NCBI GenBank assembly: GCA_027946555.1
Contig: JAPEVC010000062.1
Location: 62,001 to 126,000, forward strand
Direction: 5' to 3'
DNA length: 64,000 bases
DNA from: Gnomoniopsis sp. IMI 355080
Taxonomy: Eukaryota > Ascomycota > Sordariomycetes > Diaporthales > Gnomoniaceae
Part shown: positions 32,343-43,948 of the stretch, piece after piece
How the letters are laid out: each line of letters opens with the position of its first letter
How positions within the stretch are numbered: the first letter of the stretch is position 1
The notes under the pieces: generated by a model
Databases searched by the model: none
What the model was told of the DNA's origin: nothing
The model's input: only the letters and a program-made list of their open reading frames with translations
Program-made: the position numbers and the translations under genes

Positions 32343-35300
32343 TTACCCGGTTGCCTGGCGGTCTTTACTGATCAGTGAGTGACCAGTGGTCGACCTAATT
32401 ATGCCCCTATTTCTTAGAAGTTGCCACAGCTTCTTCCTCCCACTCCCTCAACTTTCGATGTCAGCGCAAAAAGCAAGGCAGTCGTGGCAATTTACTTCTA
32501 CTGAGTATATTACATGCAATCTGGCATTCTAAACTATAGAGACCCCATATTTCAAACGTAATATCACATTCATACTAGTACAGTACATGTGATTTGATAT
32601 TGTGCCCGCGCTTGTTTCGGTGTGCCGTGTGGCCTGTGCAGCGGACAAAGACCTGTCAGTTTCACCAGTCGAGCCACTCAAGCCAAGGCACGCCGTCAAG
32701 AGAGGTTGCGAAAAGGAAGGGAGACTTCTCTCACTTTTTTCTGGGATAAGCGCACGGTCTTGAAACTGGCCGCGGCCAGCCACAGAAACATCAATTAGCA
32801 GAGGTTACTGGTTCCTCCGCTGGTGAAACCATTCAGCTCGACCCGCGCGGTGAAAAGGTGAGCGCAAAAAGCCAAATCCAAGCTGCTGCGCAAGGGCTCT
32901 TACGACCTCTAATTGGATCTTCATCCGGGCCCGAGGGATGCTCGCAGGGGGGAAGAGTAAATCCATAGACCCCGGGAGATGCGCAAGGGCGAAACTCAAC
33001 CGAGATTACGTCCCCAGGGTTAGATACTATGTACATAGTAGTAAATGGGACTGCAGTGAGCCGGACCAACCCGCGCAGTCCACATGCAGCCTTTTCCTGG
33101 TAGTTGGCAAGGTTGACTGGCTGACTTGGTGGTGTCCCCAGGCCTGCCAGGCTTGCCACATCTCTGCCACACCATCGGACCAAAAACCCTTCATCTCATG
33201 GCAACCTTGTCGTCTGGTTTTACATACACATCTGATCGCCCTCACTCTTATTCCTAACCTTCTCCTCGGTGGTTCCAGTTGTATTTTTCCCACGTGTGGG
33301 CATGGTCTCAACATGTAAACCTGAGACGCAAACGAGAAGGTTATTAGGAGGGACCTGCTCGAGTGTCCGGAGATCCGCTCATCAAAGGAAAGGATGAACA
33401 TGTTGTATCCGTAACTGTTCCCCGCGCCAAGGGCGATCCTTTTGATATGACTGGCGTCCGAGATCAGCAAAAGATTGGCCCGGCCTGTCAGTCGATCGGA
33501 AAAGCTTGGCGCGATTTCTGAATCTTCTGATACAACTTCGCGGAGCCTCAAGACGGACACATTTGGCTTTCGCGTAGGAAGTGTATCGCGCGGCTGGAAG
33601 CTTGCTTCCATTTGGCAGTCGATAGCGTTGTCGCAAGTCAGCAGCAAGTATTTTGTCAATTACAGAACCCAAGTTCGCAACACTCTCAAAAGGGCCCCAT
33701 TCCAAGTCCTCGGTCACTCCTATTCAATGACACAAAATCAGCCTCGGCTGGCTTTTGCGCTCAGATCCATCCACCACCGGGGGAGCAGCCTCTCCGGGTC
33801 CCATCAGACCTACTGTCCATAGTAGCACTTCGACTGCACTCCCGTCCACTCAGCTTCTTCTTTGCCATACTGAGTGGTACAAGGAGAACGCAAGCAGCCG
33901 CCTGCAGCCGGCCGCAAGTACGCATCCCATGACCTCTCGCGCTCACCTGGTGCTCCAAGCTGTGCAAGCGACGTGGCATGTCTTCAAGTGAAGCAAATTC
34001 GAGGTGTCCACCTCAGTATCTGTGTGAGAGGGTCGTGCAGTATCAAGGTCAAGTGTTCATTTGTGCAATCACACACCAAAAAAAAACCCAAAAAGATATT
34101 GGGCAACTGAGAGAGCCAAGGCGGACGCTCCGCAGGGTGAAAAGGTGATTGCGGATCACCAGTTGCTCGTGTGCTTTTCAGATTGGCGGGCCAGGGACAC
34201 TCTCACGACAGCCCACGAATGGAGACGTGGCCGCGATTACGCGCCTCCACGTGGAGTCTCGATCCTGCGCACCCGTCAACGACGCCGACCCCCACTCCCA
34301 AAAATTCATCTTCGTCAAGTGTTCATTACGACGACCAAAAGCTTGGCGTGGCATACTCTGGCTTGTGGGACGGAGTGTAGGGGGGAAGGGGCGGGCCGGC
34401 GCCGAGGCTGAGCAGACGTCGACGGCCTGGTCCGAGCAACATAGGTACTGAGTAGTGCGGCCGGGGAGCCTGTCGCCGCTTGACATGTGCGCGATTCGTG
34501 GGGTTCACCAAGCCTCAGCTACTTTTGGCTGCACAGCCTGCTTCGCCAAAGTGTTCGTCTTTCGCCGAGTCCGTTCCAGCAACCGAGGCTTTTTACGAGG
34601 GCAGACTCGCCATGGGAGATCATCGAGGCTTCGCGGAGAGGGAAAGCGGCCTCCACGAGTGTCAGTATGGGTTGGGAGTGAGCCAAGATGAGGCGCTTAC
34701 AGCAAAATGGCCATTTGGTCAGATTGACAGTACGAGCAATCTTACCCATGGAATTCTCCATCATAGCCATACCTCTCAGTTCCTACGATATGTGAGTCGG
34801 GGTATCAGAGTGTTCCTCACGTCTCTTTGGTTGTGCCAGCGCTATCACCAGGCTGCGATACCTATCGAAACCTCTGCATCACCGTTGTCTCTTGCCTCGA
34901 CTACTAGAGCGCCCTCAGCAGCCCTTTACGGACAAGTGTCCCAGAGAGCAGGCCAATTTGACAGCTTGAGTGAATATCCTGGCTTGAGGGCCGTTGTGTC
35001 TATGGAGCCTACCTTCTGCTATGTCTAAGCACGCTCAGAATACTCTATCTTTTTTTCATGTGGCGTGCGCACCACGCTTTGCCAAAAACCTGTTCTAGTC
35101 GCCTGGGAGGTGATTGCTGCGAGATAGTCCCTTTTGAGGCTGTCTCGCGCGGCAGTATCTTTTCTCGACACCGCATCAATACAGGTTCTTCCTCTGGTAT
35201 CTGCATTGTCGTTGCTACAGGAGCCCGATGGCGGAATCATTATCAATTTTCCTTCTCCCGCTCCCTACCCAGCGAATATGCACGCGAGGAGTCAGTTGCC

Positions 35301-35950
35301 GCAGATCAGATCGAGACTTTTTGCAGACATGGATGAACGCACTTGTGCTAAACATAACTCTATTCCAAGCTTTCGCGTTCGCTGATTACTCGCGAGATTC
35401 ACTCATGCCCTTGTGTTAAAAGGCCCGCCCGGGCAAGCAGCGGATCTCACTTCCGAACCGCCGAGTACTTGCGGAAGGTGATGCCCTCGCCACTCGCACC
35501 GTCATCACCATCACCTGAGACTGTATGCGGCAAGATGATCAAAGAAGCGGCCCCACATCTGCTAATATGTCTGGGTTATATTTCTGGATTCGGAGCAGTT
35601 CCGCCATCATCATTGTGCATGCTATTTCTGCAGGTAGGAAAGTTTTTTTTCTTCCTCGTTTTTCTTACTTGGAATAAAATCCCTCGTACATGCCACCATT
35701 CCGCACAAAGAGTGCAAGGTAGACAGCAGGGCAGCGGATCAGCACTATCGGCTCAATGTGACGCAGTGAAGCCGAGTATTTCGGCCCTCCGAGTGTCTTT
35801 CTCCTACCTCACCCGCGCTGCCGCGACGCCTGGTTGCCGTGGGATTAACAACACAGAATTCTGTGTGTTCTACCATAGATGCCTCTTGGGGTCTCTTTCG
35901 AAGACACGAAAATTAGTCAAATGCACGTCGCAAAGTTTGCGGATGGGCAC

Positions 35951-35960
35951 TACCTAGGTA
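35951..35960. repeat. TACCTAGGTA palindrome, copy 3
   Basis: Exact 10-base palindrome, followed directly by GGTA so that the unit partly repeats. Confidence 0.85.
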
Positions 35961-37160
35961 GGTAACGAGGCGAATAAGATGAGACTACCTAGTTAGAGGT
36001 ATACCTCCAACCTTTTGCCAGTGTATGCGTGCAGCTAAAGGTGTGTTCGCGTGAGGCCTTGTCATTTATGTGGCGAGAACGCCTCTCTGGTCTTATTTTT
36101 CGTGTTGTAATCTGCCCCGAAGTTCTCTTCAAAGCTACTTACAGACTATTCGGATCCGCTGTCCAAGTACGCTATGTATCTGATGATCGTGTCATGACCA
36201 GAGAATTTTGATGAGATATGGCCCGTACGTGATGGTTTTCCAGTGAGAACGGATAACTGAGTTACGAAATGTCTTGACTCTAGCCTCGTGACTGTCCCAA
36301 GAATATGTGGTGCAGCGCTGGGTTCCGAGACTTTATGCTCCACCGTTCGCCTCTTGAAGAACAACCGAGTCCTTTTTCCTGGCCAGTACTCACTTTCTTA
36401 GGCGAACGAAGCATACTCGCTAATACGGCACCGGCCATTCATCGTCATTCACACCTACAATGAAGTTCTCTTACATTACAATCCTGGATGTTTCGACACT
36501 GGGACAAAGCTGTTGGCTATTTAGAACATATTACCGTGTGCTGGGAACATGGGAACATGGGAACAAAGACTCACAGCATTCGTCTCAGACATCTTATCTG
36601 CAGAACCACAGTATTCTCACCGAGGTAGCTTTCAGGGAATTTTTTTTTGGAACAGATAACAACTCAAGTAGGAGTTACTGCCGCACAGTTGCCCTAATTC
36701 ATCACAGGAGAAGTGAAACAATGCTTACCTGGAGTACTAGACAGACTAAGATGAGCCTAGATATCTTGGTAGTATTCGATACCATCATGATACACCAGGA
36801 GTATGTGGCAAATCACAGAGATCGCACAAGCTAGTAATGCTGCCTATTGAGGTCTCATTCGTAGACCTGAGGTGGCAGCAAAATGCTAAGCAGAGTGAAA
36901 AACCACAATCTATACTGAGCAATGAAGTATTTTCTTCATATGATGTCGTATTCCATCTTCCACGTCCCCAGATGATAGTTGGAAAGAAATGCTTCTGTCT
37001 TGGGGAGTTACTCATTGCTTCTACCTAAGCTTACAGCTGTCCCTTCAAAGCGGCAATTCAACCTTCATCACCAAAGATTGCTGCTTCGTCATGACCACTG
37101 ATACCTCACTTACCGAGAAAAAGGCCAACAAAGACATAGTATACCATTCTCGGGGTGAAG

Positions 37161-37814
37161 ATGGAAAGTGCAAGCTCGATCCTGCGTCTTCTGGCCTGGG
37201 CCTATTTCAAATCATCAGTAGTCGGGCTCTATCTAAACATTACAGCTATCGGAGCCCAGAACGGAGCATCAACACTTGAATGTTGGGAGATGGAAACGCC
37301 CTTTTTCATATCAACCACGCCCGGAATCAATGGCAGTGCGTCTGTTGTCCTCGGTAATGTCACCGACCTCCTGTACACAGTCACGCCTCCAGGCCTGGAC
37401 GGGGGTTTCCACAATGCTGCTCACACGCAGTAAGTCCATTCAGCCTTGAAAATGAGCTACTACGCAAAGTGCATTATAGGCCAGTCCGCTAATGAAAAAG
37501 CACTTAACAGATGGGTTTACTTCGTCTCCGGTCTAGCCCATATCACTCTACCAACCAACGACGTCTCGGTATATGTTTCCGGCGAGTATGGACTCATCTT
37601 TGCGGCCGACACGGCGGGCGCAAGCACCCTTGGCCACCGCACACAGTATCCTGGAACTACCGAGACCGTCTCCATCGCGATGCCGACCAAAGACGGGGTG
37701 ATCCCGCCCCATATTCTGCTGCATTATGGGCCTTGCACGAACGGAGATTTCGTTGGATATATCGATTTGGCCGAAATGGACTCGGCCTTCATGAGCCCGG
37801 CCGGCGGGCGATAA
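37161..37814 (+). CDS. Small secreted protein, cupin-like beta-rich fold (unknown function)
   Basis: Two exons (37161-37429 and 37511-37814) joined by a GTAAGT...CTTAACAG intron give 190 residues. The first 32 residues form a leader with a hydrophobic core. The rest alternates short beta strands with Gly/Pro/Asn turns. The segment QWVYFVSGLAHITLP, followed by GEYGLIFAAD and HILLHYGPC, resembles fungal secreted proteins with a cupin-like barrel. Two Cys (in LECWE and GPCTN) could form one disulfide. Several N-glycosylation sequons occur (NGS, NVT). No enzyme motif is recognised. Its neighbour is a secreted esterase on the same strand. The gene model is good; the fold is inference. Confidence 0.72.
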
Positions 37815-38704
37815 GGCGAGCTCGAAAGGCGAAGGCGAGGAGACCGCTGCTCCTTTATGAACGATGTGTATTGTGAAAATCCTGGAAACGGCTCAAGTTT
37901 TTGAGCGACTTCTCTGTGTCAGATCTCGCTCATGTATGCAGAGTATACGAAGGGGGCCAGTAGGCCCAGGGAAATTGCGTTAACTCATTCCCATGTCCGT
38001 CTGTGTCCACATATCTATGAGAGTCTGCGAGGTAAAGAACTTCGAAGTACCTATTGTTGGGTACCTGCAGGTCAGTCATCCAGACCGATTGGCTGGTCAT
38101 GAGAGGTTCCCGTGTGGTTTTTGTATCACTAGTATATCGATTCAGGTAGTCTTCAATATCATCCTGCAATTTCAGGAGCATCACATGCGGTGCTGATTGA
38201 ACGCTTTTTTACCACATGCCCTCTCAGCTATGTACTCAGGTTCTCGCAATTCACAGAACCGTGTTCCCTCCCATGAAGTCAACGATAATATACAACAGAA
38301 AAATGTTGACAATATGGTTGCCAAGAAGATGTCGGACCTATCGCTGTTACCTAGGTATACACCAGCCTAGTCCGGGATGCAATTCGTCTTGACAAGCAGT
38401 CACGCTGACAAGGAGCCCATATCCGGAAGCTCATCATCATCTCCACTTGCCACATCGGGGGAGAACCCACACGTACTGTACCGGGGCAACACCATAAGAA
38501 AATACAACACGACCCGGTAAAATGAGAATCGGGATGCGATGGATTCTGAATTTTGCAATGAATTACTCGACTAATTTCGAGCAGCACAATGGGGGTTTTG
38601 ACATTAAAACAATGAGCAACCTCCATCGATGTCAAATGTAGCCGTGGGTAGGCTGTGTGGAAAGGACAAATCGCGGATCTCCATTACCAACAGCACAGAC
38701 ATCT
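37815..38704. other. Intergenic region upstream of the CE5 esterase
   Basis: Contains one exact TACCTAGGTA palindrome (38348-38357), about 350 bases before the esterase start. No gene is supported. Confidence 0.5.
38348..38357. repeat. TACCTAGGTA palindrome, copy 4
   Basis: Exact 10-base palindrome in the upstream region of the CE5 esterase gene. Confidence 0.85.
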
Positions 38705-39584
38705 ATGAAAATGTCTTGCATTACGCTCACTACCCTCCTCACTCTCCTCCCTCTCGCCTTCGGCTTCCCCACTGCACGCCAGACCGAGGACTGCGAGGAC
38801 GTGCACATTTTCCTCGCTCGCGGCACAGGCGAGGATTACCCCGGGCGCCAGATCAGCAACGTGTACGCCATCTGCAACGGCACGGGCGATGCGTCGTGCG
38901 GGTATGAAGATATCCAGTACCCTGCCTCCTTGATCGTCCCCGAATGTACGTCCAATGGGAACCCCTCCACTTTAATCTCCTCGCAATGAGGACATGATCA
39001 CTTAAAAAGCCATACAATAGATTGCGATTCCGAAGGCCTAGGTGTAATTCACGGAACGTCCCAGATTACCGCTTACGCAGAGAAGTGCCCCGATGCCCAG
39101 CTCGTCTTATCTGGCTACTCGCAGGGCGCCCAAGTCGTGGGTAACATCCTCGGCGGCCAAGCAGGTGGCTCCACCGGTTGCACTGACCAAAATACCACCG
39201 GTTTCGCCTCACCGACATCTTCGCCCGCGTCCAACATTGTCGCGGTCATCCTTTTTGGCGACGTGACGCACGTTGCTAACCAGACTTACAACACCGCGAA
39301 CGGCACTGCTTATAATGGGGTAAGTCGTGGACCCGTGCTTCACAACAGGACTGTCGGGATTTCGTCAGACTCGTGAGCAATGACTGATAGAAAGCTTGCA
39401 GATCGACCCACGCACAGGAGCGCAATTGGATCGCCTCAATGCGTATTCTGATGTGCTCCAGTCCTGGTGCTTGAGTGACGATCCCGTTTGTGCGCAGGGA
39501 GACGACATTGATGCACATCTGTCATACTTTGACATTTTCTCTCAGGCGGCCGGAGACTGGGTGTTGGCCAAACTGACACTGTGA
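38705..39584 (+). CDS. Secreted CE5 esterase (cutinase/acetylxylan esterase family)
   Basis: Serine esterase of carbohydrate-esterase family 5, whose members remove acetyl groups from xylan or cleave cutin. Exons 38705-38945, 39021-39319 and 39402-39584 give 240 residues. A signal peptide (about 1-20) is followed by the strand VHIFLARGTGE. Then comes the nucleophile elbow GYSQG with Ser114, and the catalytic Asp207 and His219 in DDPVC...DAHLSYF, flanked by the usual Cys pair. The spacing and the internal CTDQNTTGFAS segment look more like the acetylxylan-esterase side than classical cutinases, but substrate cannot be read from sequence. All three catalytic residues and the disulfide cysteines are present. 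It ends 231 bases from the convergent MAK10. Confidence 0.93.
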
Positions 39585-39815
39585 GCGACGCCCAACCATC
39601 AACAACTCTCTGGCTAACTCGGTGGTCGCTCCTCGTCCTGGACGGAATCATTGGCCTGGAACGTGGGATTCTAGAATGTAGTGATAGTCATAAATATTGG
39701 ATCGACTGCAGGTGGCACGGCAGCCATGGGTTTTTCAACCTTCGTACGACGTAGCCGCTCCCGCAGTCTCGACCGCACGCTGGTGAACCTATGTTTCGAA
39801 TAATAGATTCAGTGG

Positions 39816-42509
39816 CTACTCCGTTTCCGCAGGAACCTTGACAATGGTGACCTTTGGCACGATCCACCACTCGTGGTAAACATGCTCAGGTTGGGGAACC
39901 TCCACCTTAACATCAACATGCTCCTCTTGCTCTCTCATCTCCATAACTTTCTTCAGTGCTGTCACCGCAAGGCCTGCTTGGATCACACTCTTAAAACCAT
40001 TCTTCGTAGTACCTAGCCATCGCCCATGGCACTGAGCCGTGAACGCCTCCTTCTCACCGAACTTGGTGAGAACCTCATAGCCTCTCTTGGCACCGGCCAC
40101 AGCTGACTCTGCAGCTTTGAGAAGGTCTGCCGTAGTCTTCTCGGGCTGTTGTGTTGAGCGCGCGAATTCGGTATACGAGGGAAGTTCCGGCAGCTCGATG
40201 GGTGAGAAGGGGCGCATTCGGATTTCGTATCGAAGTTCATCGGTGGAATATGGTCGCGAGAGAGGCGTGAGCAACTTCAACCGATCGTAAATGACGGTGT
40301 AGATCGACGAAAGAGCATCAGCGAGCTCCCACGTAATGGCAGCATCGAGGAGCATCGCGCGCACAAAAGAAAGCGAGCGACTCATAATGACCTCTTGCTT
40401 GGAGGTGAAGGTGGCGGGATTGGCGCGCAGGTCATTGAGCGTGCGCACTGCAAACGCTTTGATGCGCTCTACGTGGCCGGCGCGGATGCGAGCCAGGTAG
40501 CTTAGGTACCAGTACATACCTGCCAGCTCATCAGATTGGTACACCTCTAGCTCGAATCCAAGCTGGACGATCCATTCCATCAGTCGAAGCTTGTACAGGT
40601 AGGCCCAAGAGGAAAGGGGAAGCTGGTAGGCCTGGCTGGCGTTACCTCCGAGGGACGGCTGGTAAACTATAGGCTTTTCTTCGAAGGCGAGTTGAAGGAG
40701 CTGATCGACCTCTTCGGCGTCTGCTTGAACGGCCTCCCAGTCCTGGATGGCATGGCACAGTGTTCGTCGGACGCGGCAGCGATTTTGACAAAATGCCCTG
40801 AAAACGTCCAAGTACGACTGCGCTGCCCTTTGTCGAAAAGTTTCCATCTGATGAGCAATGGCAAATCTAGGGTCGGTAATCACTTCAATGTTGTCATTAT
40901 TGGGATCGAGTAGTCGGCTGCAAGGTAAGACAGCGATAGATAAATCATCATCAAAGACTTGGCGAATGCTTAACGAGCCAAGCAGTACCATATCTTTGAA
41001 GACATAATTTTGTAGGAGGGTTCGAATGTAGACCAACGGCTGCGGCTTCTTCGCCTGGAAGGATAGGACAAAATTCTGCAATCGAGCTAGTTAGCCACGG
41101 CCCTTACAGTGTACAAAGGGCAAAGCTGCATACCAACAGGCTTTGGGAGTCGGTGTACTTGAGGACATCAGCGACTTCAATTCCGTCCACCGCGAGGCGT
41201 AAGAAATGCTTGTGTGCCTCTTCAAAATCCAATTTTACGATGGGTCGGGGTGGCATTGTACTAGCAAGCCGTCGTTGCAGCTTTGCGCTGAAGGATTCCT
41301 CAACGGGAGTGCCCTTGTCGTGAGATTGTTGGAGCTGGTCCAGAATAGCCTTCATCTGAATCCAAGGTGTCTTGAGAGACTCCGGGTTGCTCCTGAGTTC
41401 AGAAAGCTCGATAGCACGAAGAAAAGCGTATCTGAGCTCCAGTCTGAAGTCCAGCGCTTGTGCAATCTGTGGAGCGAGATCATGTTTCATCTCGTGGACG
41501 AGTTGTCGGGCTCGCTGGATTACGTCACGAATGTCCTCTATGGAGATGTGATCGAGCAGAGACCGGTGGTAGGTATTTGTGACAAAATCTTCCTCCTATT
41601 ACGATTTAGCAGAGCTGATTCGACTGTGAAGTAAGAGGAACCTCACCTCGTAATAATGTTCAAATTTGATACGCTCGTTGACATAGCAGCAGGCTTTGAG
41701 CAAGCCGAGACAGTACGCCCTCAGGACTTTGAGCATCGGATCGTTGTGACAAAAGTCGTCCATGGTCCGAGTAAAATGTGCATCCTCAACCGTGTGAGGC
41801 AGAGGCATGACTATACCCTCGAGATAGACACTGGTAAAGAGTGTCTGGGACAATGGGTATCCCAAGTGCCAGGCCATCTGCGTCTCAAAATCAGCGAGCA
41901 GCCCTGAACTTATCCAGCATTAGCACGTACCTCATGACAAAGCAGTTGGTCGATAATACCCAGTACTTCCTCGGGCAAAAGGGGCCGGTTGACGTCGTAA
42001 TCCTCGTCGAGAGACTCTCCTGGGGCAAGACAGCCGCTGTCCATCTTGGGGTCCATGATCTAGAGCCATCAGCGTCTTTTTTGAGGCACGATGGTGGCAA
42101 TGTGCCCTGGCAGAAGAGACGGATGCATACCTCTAGACCACCCACAGCCTCAAAGAGAGTGAAGAAGCCATCTTTCACTAGCTCACCAGGCTCAAGAGCT
42201 GGGACGTCTGGTCAGTCCAGCACGCTTCATGCACTGAGGTGGGGGTATAGTGGTCTCACTCTTGGCAGCTGCGATGAATTGCTCAGTGATGTCGGTGGTG
42301 ACGACAGCCTCGCTGCTGATTTTGGGCGGGGGAGGAGCTTCGCCGTCCATGTCGTAGTGGTTCTCATAAATATTCAGGCGGTCGAGCTCTGAGACGAGTC
42401 AGACATCAAGGCAGTTTGTTGATGGCCATGGCCAAATTCCACATGGTGCAAGCTACCGAACGTGGGGTTTGGAGGACTTACCCCTCGACATGCCAGCATC
42501 ATCTGCCAT
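39816..42509 (-). CDS. MAK10: Mak10/Naa35, auxiliary subunit of the NatC N-terminal acetyltransferase
   Basis: Large scaffold of NatC, which with the catalytic Naa30 (Mak3) and Naa38 (Mak31) acetylates N-termini such as Met-Leu and Met-Ile. Seven exons (42509-42482, 42388-42260, 42207-42131, 42059-41931, 41877-41647, 41595-41134, 41075-39816) give 771 residues. Diagnostic segments: FTLFEAVGGLE followed across an intron by IMDPKMDSGCL; PEEVLGIIDQLLCHE; AWHLGYPLSQTLFTS; YCLGLLKACCYVNERI; EEDFVTNTYHRSLL; and the C-terminal helical half with the YIRTLLQNYVFKDMVLLG stretch. The first exon is only 28 bases. The acceptor before AWHLGYP could shift by six bases. The family is certain and the frame is continuous through all six introns. 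Confidence 0.94.
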
Positions 42510-43165
42510 GATGGCGCCCTTCTCGAAATTTCAAAAGTTTACAACAGAAGTCGAATCATGCATGCTGCATGGCAACAATAAGTCGGGCGGATTAGATGAG
42601 TAGGTGTTGTTGGGGCGGCGGGTGCGCAAGCGCGGGTTGAGACGAGACCAAAGCCAACCCAGGTATTTAGTCCACCTACAATCAACGAAGATCGGAGCGC
42701 TTCGGGTCGAGATTTATCAGGAGTCACGACACCCGGAGTTCCACCGTAATGCAGCAGCCAACGCTTGCACGAAAACAATGATTGAGTTGTGAGAATGGGT
42801 AGAAGTGAGGCCCTGATGTGTCAAGTTGAAATTTTGGCAATTGTTATCCTACCAGTCTGGTACTACATACAAGTGCTACTGGTGGAATGGGGTTGCCGCT
42901 ACCCGAATATCTCGAACATGGCATGAGGTCAAATTGAAGCATTGCATCACTGTGAAAAGTCCAAGTGGCCCAGCTCGAGCAGCTGGCTGATGAATTGAGA
43001 GCATCATTTAGAAAGTATTCGTTTGACTTCTCTCACAGTCCAGACCTAGATCAGTTGACCCGGTCGCTAGTCCCCTCCCACCATCCAAGCCTCTGTTTCC
43101 CGCTCATCTGCGACCGCCGTATCCTCTATGCTCTTTCTTCATGACGCCTCTGTGGTCTGTTTGAC
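42510..43165. other. Intergenic region ATP15/MAK10
   Basis: Lies between the ATP15 stop and the MAK10 start, both read on the minus strand. It must hold the MAK10 promoter and the ATP15 3' UTR. No other gene or repeat is seen. Confidence 0.5.
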
Positions 43166-43541
43166 CTAAGACGATCCAGCAGCATCAACTGCAGCTTGTG
43201 CGTTCGCCGTCTCGAGGTTCTTGGCTTCGCCCTGCTTGCCGTTCTGTTCCGCGATCTCGTCAGCGCCCCGGTCGCATCCACATCCATTCTCTGAAACTCA
43301 CCTCCCACTTCGAGATACGCAGATCCATCTCTCCTCTGCGCTCGGCAACAAGTCTCTTGTCGTCCTTCAAGCTTCGGCGCACGACGCGGCCAGCGACGGC
43401 GAGGTAGCGGTTGTAACTGTAACGCGCGATTTCGATCGTCAGCGCCCCGTCGGTCTCTTCCACCTTCGCAATGCCCCTTAGAGCCTGTAGCTGGGTCAAT
43501 GGGACTCACGTAAGACCTGCGGCTTTCCACGCGAACGTCAT
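43166..43541 (-). CDS. ATP15: Mitochondrial F1-ATP synthase epsilon subunit
   Basis: Small subunit of the F1 central stalk in the mitochondrial matrix. Three exons (43541-43510, 43416-43302, 43243-43166) give 74 residues. The first exon has only 32 bases and encodes MTFAWKAAGL. The junction then restores the family core TYNRYLAVAGRVVRRSLK, followed by ERRGEMDLRISKWE and NGKQGEAK, ending AAGSS. Length and sequence match fungal Atp15. Introns have GTGAGT donors. The gene is too small and too split to be found by frame length alone. It is divergent from TMA46, with 407 bases between the two start codons. Confidence 0.93.
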
Positions 43542-43948
43542 CTTGGCTGTTTGAGTGGAGGTTTGTAGTGGGTTGTCGGGTTGGGAAGAGTGGCTTGGGT
43601 GTTGCTCGGAACTTGTCCCAAAACCTTAGCTCCAAGGAAATGATCCGTTTGTCCCGGGCGGTCCCGTTTGCGCTCCGTAAACTATCACGTGCCAGCGGAA
43701 GGCCCGTACCGTTTGCCACTTCCCCGGTCCCGTTTCTCACTCCATCTTTGAGAAACTGCGTCATTTCACCGTTTCTGCACCCGATTCTCTTCTAAAGTCA
43801 GAACCTCCACTTTTTCCAACATCTCGAACAACCCCACCACTGAACATCTTCTTCCAGGCTCACGACCCAAAAGTCTGGACACATCCAAAACGACACCCGC
43901 CACGGGTCATTTTGCTTTTTTCGCGCTTCCCAGTACCGATCTGACAAG
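43542..43948. promoter_or_regulatory. Shared ATP15/TMA46 promoter with five CCGTTT motifs and a CACGTG box
   Basis: A bidirectional promoter of 407 bases. CCGTTT occurs on the plus strand at 43645-43650, 43664-43669, 43709-43714, 43730-43735 and 43769-43774. A CACGTG E-box lies at 43686-43691. CCGTTT (AAACGG on the other strand) contains the core of a Myb-type site, and CACGTG is the classic bHLH (Cbf1-like) site. The binding factors are inference. Confidence 0.6.

Larger units (their letters stand above)
30655..37160. other. 6.5 kb region without a supported gene
   Basis: The longest gene-free stretch of the window. Numerous frames of 60-210 codons occur on both strands, but those checked start with GTG or TTG, overlap one another and show no family motif. 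Local features: a tandem 11-mer (32321-32342), a GGGAACAT tandem (36543-36566) and one TACCTAGGTA palindrome (35951-35960). It includes the upstream region of GH128. It could hold long non-coding transcripts or decayed elements; nothing shows which. Confidence 0.5.

Noticed and set aside
33027..33659. 210-codon minus frame in the gene desert
   Set aside because: No family motif, unconvincing composition and heavy overlap with frames on the other strand.
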